Shown: positions 32,582-36,968 of the stretch, one piece after another
How positions within the stretch are numbered: the first letter of the stretch is position 1
Layout: each line of letters begins with the position of its first letter
Assembly: GCA_040882645.1 (NCBI GenBank)
Contig: JBBEAX010000025.1
Span: 1-36,968, forward strand
DNA: 36,968 bases
Direction of reading: 5' to 3'
DNA from: JAUYIV01 sp040882645
GTDB taxonomy: Bacteria; Actinomycetota; Acidimicrobiia; Spongiisociales; UBA11373
Notes under the pieces: generated by a model
Seen by the model: the letters and a program-made list of their open reading frames with translations, nothing else
Databases searched by the model: none
Told to the model about the DNA's origin: nothing
Made by a program: the position numbers and the translations under genes

Positions 32582-33778
32582 TCACCGCCCGACGACGGTC
32601 CCGACACACTCGCCAAACCCGATCCGCGGCTGCCCGTCGCGCTCGCACCATCCGCGCAGGATCACCGTGTCGCCGTCCTCGAGGAAGCGACGCTCGGAAC
32701 CGTCATCGAGCATGATCGGCTGCTCCCCACCCCAGGTCAGTTCGATCAGGCTGCCGTAGCTCCCGGGATCGGGCCCCGACACGGTTCCCGACGCGTAGAG
32801 GTCGCCAGGGCGAACGTTCGTGCCGTTCACGGTGACGTGGGCGAGTTGCTGCGCCATCGTCCAGTACATCGCCGCGAAGTTGGTGCGCGAGATCGACTGC
32901 GGAGCCGACATCGCCGCCGACTGGAGCAGCACCTCGAGCTCCAGATCGACCGCCCAACTCTGAGCGGTACGCAGGTACTCGAGGGGTTCAGGATCCTGAG
33001 CCGGTGGCCTCGTCAGATATGGCTCCAACGCGTCGAGGGTGACCACCCATGGCGACACGCTGGTGGCGAACGACTTGCCCAGGAATGGCCCGAGCGGCTG
33101 GTACTCCCACCGCTGGATGTCCCGGGCGCTCCAGTCGTTCACGAGCACGAGGCCGAAGATGTGCTCCCGCGCCTCGTCGATGGGAATCGGCCGGCCGAGT
33201 TCGTTGCCCGGCCCGGTGACGAACCCCACCTCCAGTTCGATGTCGAGCGATCTGGTCGAACCTTGAACCGGCGGCCCGTCGGCCGGTTTCAGCTGGCCGG
33301 CAGGTCGCACCACGGGTGTTCCGCTCACCACGACACTGCTCGCCCGTCCGTGATATCCGACCGGGAGGTGACGCCAGTTGGGCAGCAGTGGCTCCTGATC
33401 GGGCCGGAACATCTTCCCCAGGTTCGTGGCGTGCTCGATCGACGAGTAGAAGTCGACATAGTCGCCGGGCTCGAAGGGCATCAGCATCTCGACCCGGTCC
33501 CTCCGGTGGAGGGCGTCGGCGAGCGGAGCCCGGTCGGCGGAGAGCAGGGCAGTGATCTGCATCCTCGCCTCGGTCCAGACCCTCCGGCCCAGACCGAGGA
33601 ATGGGTCGAGAGTTTCGGCGGAAAGGGCCTCGGCGGACGACGCTGGAAGATGCCCGGCGACCGCGCGCAGGTCGAGGACGTGGTCACCGATGGCGACACC
33701 CACCCGCGCGCCCCCTCCTGCGTCGAACACGCCGTATGGCAGGTTCTCCAGCGGAAAGTCGGACCGGTCCGCAGTCAC
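32582..33778 (-). CDS. fahA: Fumarylacetoacetase
   Basis: 398 aa. Last step of tyrosine/homogentisate degradation, giving fumarate and acetoacetate. Family motifs: DFYSSIEHATNLGKMFRP, LPVGYHGRASSVVVSGT, LDIELEVGFVTGPGNELG, NDWSARDIQRWEYQPLGPF and the Gly-rich end. The metal-binding Asp/Glu residues are in place. The GTG at 33778 overlaps the stop of the upstream gene (GTGA). Its neighbour two genes up is HPPD, so the pathway assignment is strong. Homogentisate dioxygenase and maleylacetoacetate isomerase genes are not in the window. Confidence 0.94.
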   Translation of the reverse strand: MTADRSDFPLENLPYGVFDAGGGARVGVAIGDHVLDLRAVAGHLPASSAEALSAETLDPFLGLGRRVWTEARMQITALLSADRAPLADALHRRDRVEMLMPFEPGDYVDFYSSIEHATNLGKMFRPDQEPLLPNWRHLPVGYHGRASSVVVSGTPVVRPAGQLKPADGPPVQGSTRSLDIELEVGFVTGPGNELGRPIPIDEAREHIFGLVLVNDWSARDIQRWEYQPLGPFLGKSFATSVSPWVVTLDALEPYLTRPPAQDPEPLEYLRTAQSWAVDLELEVLLQSAAMSAPQSISRTNFAAMYWTMAQQLAHVTVNGTNVRPGDLYASGTVSGPDPGSYGSLIELTWGGEQPIMLDDGSERRFLEDGDTVILRGWCERDGQPRIGFGECVGTVVGR

Positions 33779-34692
33779 GACGCCACCGGGAGCACGCCAA
33801 GGGCGGTGAGGTCCTCGACAGGCTCGTCGAAGGAACAGGATCCGTAAGCCACGAACAGGCCCCTCCGGGCTGCCTGCAAGTCGGAGATGCCTGCCGTGGT
33901 GCCCCGCCAACGGATCCCGCTTCGATCGAACTCGAATGCACCCGGCTCGTCGTCGGCGACGACGGCGGCAATCGCGGCCACGTCCTCGCCGCGGACGGCC
34001 AGGGCCGCACCAACAAGAAGATTGAGGAATCCGTGATGAACGAACCCGGTCGCCGGGTCGACGTGGCGAACCGGGTGATGCAACCCGGCGGTGGCCTTCA
34101 TCGGGAGGGACCGATCGCGACACCCGGCCAGAAACGCCGCCACCGCCTCGGGCGACGGGAAGTCACCGGCCGCCAGCCCACCGGTCCGCAGCTTCGCTCC
34201 CAGAATGCGACCGGAACTCTCACGCGCCGCGACCAGCGCATCGAAGGATCCGGCCACATCGACCGCCCACGGGATCTCGAAGAACACCATGCGGTCGAGC
34301 CTTGCTACCGCTCGCGTGGCCCAGCCGGCCAGGTCATCTGGAGGGACCTTGGTCTCCACCAATTCGATGGTGGCCCCGCCACTCAATTCGGTGTCGAAGG
34401 CCTCGATCGCGGCGACGTCGGAGTCGAGATCGGTGCCAGCGGCGATGGCCGAGAGCCGCCAGGCCGCCTCGCCCGACGCCATCGTCGGCATCAGCACGGC
34501 GGCGAGTTCTTCGAGGCGGCCGACGGGGCAGAGAAACCGCTCGACCATCCACGCTTCACCGCCGGCCCGGGCCGCCCGATACTCCGCCACGGCATCCGCC
34601 ATGCCGAGTTCGGCCGGCGGAAACAACCCGGCGTAGTCGATGAGCCCTCCCAACGCCGCCACCCGGGCGTCAGGTCGGGTGATGTCGAGCAT
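33775..34692 (-). CDS. Uncharacterised conserved protein in the tyrosine-degradation operon
   Basis: 305 aa, soluble, Ala-rich. Conserved-looking motifs: GGLIDYAGLFPPAELGM near the N-terminus, EAWMVERFLCPVGRLEEL, an FFEIPW strand, GAKLRTGG and KATAGLHHPVRHVD followed by HHGFLNLLVGAA. The regular alternation of beta strands and helices suggests a TIM-barrel-like fold, but I cannot name the family. It overlaps fahA (GTGA) and is divergent from hppD, so a role in tyrosine or homogentisate catabolism is likely. TAGCCT (34699-34704) ends 6 nt before the ATG. Confidence 0.75.
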   Translation of the reverse strand: MLDITRPDARVAALGGLIDYAGLFPPAELGMADAVAEYRAARAGGEAWMVERFLCPVGRLEELAAVLMPTMASGEAAWRLSAIAAGTDLDSDVAAIEAFDTELSGGATIELVETKVPPDDLAGWATRAVARLDRMVFFEIPWAVDVAGSFDALVAARESSGRILGAKLRTGGLAAGDFPSPEAVAAFLAGCRDRSLPMKATAGLHHPVRHVDPATGFVHHGFLNLLVGAALAVRGEDVAAIAAVVADDEPGAFEFDRSGIRWRGTTAGISDLQAARRGLFVAYGSCSFDEPVEDLTALGVLPVAS

Positions 34693-34698
34693 GCAGCA

Positions 34699-34704
34699 AG
34701 GCTA
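34699..34704 (-). promoter_or_regulatory. Putative -10 of the 33775-34692/fahA operon
   Basis: TAGCCT on the minus strand lies 6 nt before the ATG and next to the heptad arm. Confidence 0.35.
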
Positions 34705-34709
34705 GAAGC

Positions 34710-34816
34710 GCGATACGCGATACGCGATACGCAATACGAAGGAACGTGGAACGCGTTGCGAAAGCGACGACGCGGTTCGTCGTATCGCGTATCGCGTATC
34801 GCGTATTGCGTATCGC
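34710..34816. repeat. Heptad island in the hppD divergent promoter
   Basis: The left arm (34710-34737) is gcgatac gcgatac gcgatac gcaatac. The core, 45 nt (34738-34782), is a diverged copy. The right arm (34782-34816) is gtatcgc x3, gtattgc, gtatcgc. The arms are exact inverses and abut the -10 boxes of both divergent genes, so the island occupies both -35 regions. Confidence 0.88.
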
Positions 34817-34817
34817 G

Positions 34818-34823
34818 TACTCT
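34818..34823 (+). promoter_or_regulatory. Putative leaderless -10 of hppD
   Basis: TACTCT ends 8 nt before ATG 34832 and begins 1 nt after the heptad arm. Confidence 0.4.
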
Positions 34824-34831
34824 TAGCGAGA

Positions 34832-35983
34832 ATGACTCCACCAACTCCACGGAGCGACACCATGACCGAACACGACGCCACTCTCGAGCGGGCCAAGGAC
34901 ATGGCCAAGCGCGACGACTTCCCGATCATGGGCTTCTCTCATCTCGAGTGGTGGGTGGGCAACGCCTTCCAGACCGCACAGTTCTTCCGGTCCCTTCTTG
35001 GATTCAGCATCGCGGGCTATCGCGGCCCGGAGACCGGTACTCGAGAGACTGCCTCCTACTTGCTGCGGCAAAACGACATCCACTTCATCGTCACCGGCGC
35101 GATGACGCCGGATCATCCGGTGAGCGCCCATGTGCACCTGCACGGCCCCGGCGTGCACGACGTGGCCCTCCAGGTACCCGATGCCGAAGCGGCTTTCGAG
35201 TTGGCCGTCGATCGCGGGGCCGACCCCGAGTCGAAGCCCTTCGTCGTCCAGACCGACCGGGGCCGTACGGTCACTTCGGCGATCCAGGCCTACGGCGACA
35301 CGGTCCACTCCTTCGTGGAGGGTGGCCGGGTCTTCCCCGACTTCGTACCCCTCGAGGACGACATCGCCAATCCGATCGGCCTGCAGTTCATCGACCACGT
35401 GGTCGCCAATGTGGAATTGGGCAAGATGGACTACTGGGTCGAGTTCTACGAGCGGGTGTTCGGGTTCACCATGCTCCGCCACTTCGACGACGACGCCATC
35501 AGCACCAAGTACACGGCCCTCATGTCGAAGGTCATGTGGGATGGCACCGGGATCATCAAGCTGCCGATCAACGAGCCGGCCGAGGGCCTGAAGAAGTCAC
35601 AGATCGACGAGTACCTGCAGTTCTATCGAGGAGCCGGGGTGCAGCACATCGCGATGCACACCGCCGACCTGCTGTCGACGGTGACCGAGGCATCGGCGAG
35701 GGGTCTGAAGACGCTCACCGTCCCGGCCACCTACTACGAAGACGTGTGGGCGCGGATGCCCGACATCGATGTCGACCGCAAGGGAGTGGAAACCCTGCAG
35801 ATCCTGCTCGACCAGGACGAAGGCGGATACCTTCTCCAGATCTTCACCCGGATGCTGCAGGACCGCCCGACGGTGTTCTTCGAGTTCATCGAGCGGCGTG
35901 GCGCCACCGGGTTCGGCAAGGGGAACTTCAAGGCCCTCTTCGAAGCCATCGAGCGCGAGCAGGCGCTTCGGGGCAACCTCTGA
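34832..35983 (+). CDS. hppD: 4-Hydroxyphenylpyruvate dioxygenase
   Basis: 383 aa. Converts 4-hydroxyphenylpyruvate to homogentisate. Fe(II) ligands are H189 (FIDHVVANV), H272 (VQHIAMHT) and E351 (FFEFIER). Other signatures: LEWWVGNAFQTAQFF, LLQIFTRMLQDRPTVF and the C-terminal GFGKGNFKALFEAIEREQ. ATG 34832 fits a leaderless message; ATG 34862, 8 nt after GGAG, is an alternative start 10 residues in. Divergent from the fahA operon. Confidence 0.95.
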   Translation: MTPPTPRSDTMTEHDATLERAKDMAKRDDFPIMGFSHLEWWVGNAFQTAQFFRSLLGFSIAGYRGPETGTRETASYLLRQNDIHFIVTGAMTPDHPVSAHVHLHGPGVHDVALQVPDAEAAFELAVDRGADPESKPFVVQTDRGRTVTSAIQAYGDTVHSFVEGGRVFPDFVPLEDDIANPIGLQFIDHVVANVELGKMDYWVEFYERVFGFTMLRHFDDDAISTKYTALMSKVMWDGTGIIKLPINEPAEGLKKSQIDEYLQFYRGAGVQHIAMHTADLLSTVTEASARGLKTLTVPATYYEDVWARMPDIDVDRKGVETLQILLDQDEGGYLLQIFTRMLQDRPTVFFEFIERRGATGFGKGNFKALFEAIEREQALRGNL

Positions 35984-36002
35984 CGTCCGGGGCGCACATC
36001 TC

Positions 36003-36890
36003 TTGATCGAGATCGTCGAAGTCGGCCCCCGGGACGGCCTCCAGAGCGAGGATCGCGTCCTTCCTGTGCCCACCCGGGTCGACTTGATCCGCCGGCTCGA
36101 GGCCGCCGGCGCCACCAGGATCGAGACCGTCTCGTTCGCTCATCCGCGGCTCGTTCCGCAGATGGATGGCGCTGAGGCCATCTGCAGCGCTCTCGGTGAG
36201 CGATCGTTCTCGGCAATCGGCCTGGTGCTCAACGATCGCGGCCTCGAACGGGCCCTGGCCACGGATCTCGACGAGGTGAACCTGGTGGCGTACGCCTCCG
36301 ACGGCTACGCCCAGAAGAACAGCGGCGCCGGGGCCGGCGATCGCAACCCCGAGGCAGTCATGCTCGCCGCTCGAGCGAAGGAAGCCGGGCTGCGAGTTTC
36401 GGTGACGATCTCGGTGGCATTCGGTGACCCGATCGACGGCCCGGTGCCGCCCGCGCGCGTGGCCGACATCGCCCGCGACCTCAACGAGGCGGGCGTCGAC
36501 GAGATCGCCCTGGGCGACACGATCGGCGTCGCCGTCCCCATCGAGGTTGGGCGCCTCGTGGCGATGGTGACGGCCGCGGCCCCGGAGACTCGCACCCGCT
36601 GCCACTTCCACAACACCCGCAACACCGGGTATGCGAACGCCTTTGCCGCGGTGGCTGCAGGAGTGCAGGCTCTCGACGCCTCGGTCGGCGGTTTCGGCGG
36701 CAGCCCCTTCTCCCCGCGAGCGGGCGGCAACATCGCCACCGAAGACCTCGCCTGGATGCTGCACCGCTCCGGCATAGAGACGAGCCTCGACCCGAAACGC
36801 CTCGCCGAAACCGGCCAATGGCTGGCAACGGAATTGGGACACGCGAGTTCGAAGGCGATGCTTTCCCGAGCCGCCCCTTGGCCGGAGTAG
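36003..36890 (+). CDS. Hydroxymethylglutaryl-CoA lyase-like enzyme without the catalytic cysteine
   Basis: 295 aa HMGL-like TIM barrel. GPRDGLQ near the N-terminus, metal-binding HFHNTRNTGYANA, and the signature GGFGGSPFSPRAGGNIATED. True HMG-CoA lyases have Cys where this protein has Ser (GGCPY to GGSPF), so the reaction may be a different aldol or Claisen cleavage in branched-chain or aromatic degradation. The TTG start at 36003, 19 nt after hppD, is inferred from where similarity starts; no better start codon is in frame. Confidence 0.8.
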   Translation: MIEIVEVGPRDGLQSEDRVLPVPTRVDLIRRLEAAGATRIETVSFAHPRLVPQMDGAEAICSALGERSFSAIGLVLNDRGLERALATDLDEVNLVAYASDGYAQKNSGAGAGDRNPEAVMLAARAKEAGLRVSVTISVAFGDPIDGPVPPARVADIARDLNEAGVDEIALGDTIGVAVPIEVGRLVAMVTAAAPETRTRCHFHNTRNTGYANAFAAVAAGVQALDASVGGFGGSPFSPRAGGNIATEDLAWMLHRSGIETSLDPKRLAETGQWLATELGHASSKAMLSRAAPWPE

Positions 36891-36893
36891 ATC

Positions 36894-36968
36894 GCGATAC
36901 GCGATACGCGATACGCGATACGAAGGAAACCGGCGACCGCGTCAGTAGGAGCTCAGCCGTCCGTCGTA
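36894..36968. repeat. Heptad island at the right edge
   Basis: Four perfect gcgatac units (36894-36921), then a 45-nt core (36922-36966) with GCGACCGC in place of GCGATCGC. The right arm is cut off by the window end. Confidence 0.85.

Overview
The window is a GC-rich draft assembly fragment, most likely from an uncultured actinobacterium. Class Acidimicrobiia is my best guess. The evidence is an MshA-type glycosyltransferase, an RsiG-like protein, a Rex plus DUF836-glutaredoxin pair, a geranylgeranyl-reductase-family enzyme near nuo, many GTG starts and many probable leaderless transcripts. One scaffold gap (10 N beside a 32-nt C run, 8640-8681) means the nuo block and everything to its right are joined only by scaffolding. 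I saw no rRNA, tRNA, CRISPR array or transposase.

Layout. 1-7878 (minus): nuoA-B-C-D-E-F-G-H of proton-pumping complex I, tightly overlapped except for a repeat island between nuoD and nuoE; nuoH runs off the left edge. 8169-8588: DUF1761 membrane protein. 8807-11163: divergent geranylgeranyl-reductase-family flavoprotein and threonine aldolase. 11320-14675 (minus): a CcoN-CcoO fusion that has lost all its oxidase metal ligands, overlapping a monoheme cytochrome c that carries three copies of a helical module. 14917-20431 (plus): a seven-gene b6f/bc-like quinol:cytochrome c operon (membrane protein, 2x[4Fe-4S] ferredoxin, b6-type cytochrome b, subunit-IV-like protein carrying the same helical module, Rieske protein, diheme cytochrome c, membrane protein). 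20549-21594 (minus): Rex and a glutaredoxin-like protein. 21630-23605: a 30-residue membrane peptide, a SAM hydroxide adenosyltransferase and a Clp1-type P-loop protein. 23606-24160: a 555-bp non-coding island with DnaA-box-like sites and hairpins. 24161-27709 (minus): overlapped RsiG-like, asparaginase II, FemAB/CelD-type acyltransferase and MshA-like genes. 27948-29075: M23 endopeptidase. 29328-30407: HisC-like aminotransferase. 30716-32529 (minus): MoaD/CdsA-like fusion and double-hotdog MaoC protein. 32582-36890: tyrosine catabolism (fumarylacetoacetase, an uncharacterised conserved protein, HPPD) and an HMG-CoA-lyase-like enzyme.

How the genes fit together. Complex I, a probable menaquinone-modifying reductase, the b6f-like operon, the divergent CcoNO-like/cytochrome c pair and the NADH sensor Rex together describe a menaquinone-based respiratory chain. 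The shared helical module suggests that the cytochrome c and cytochrome b proteins dock on a common partner or on each other.

The strongest unexplained signal is in the gaps. Most intergenic regions hold tandem repeats of a 7-nt unit. At least ten different unit sequences are used, but the unit length is nearly always seven. They are usually arranged as inverted arms around a loop, and one family has a conserved 45-nt core. The repeats sit at nearly every strand switch, next to -10 boxes or stop codons. They resemble the heptanucleotide STRR repeats of filamentous cyanobacteria, but here in an actinobacterium.
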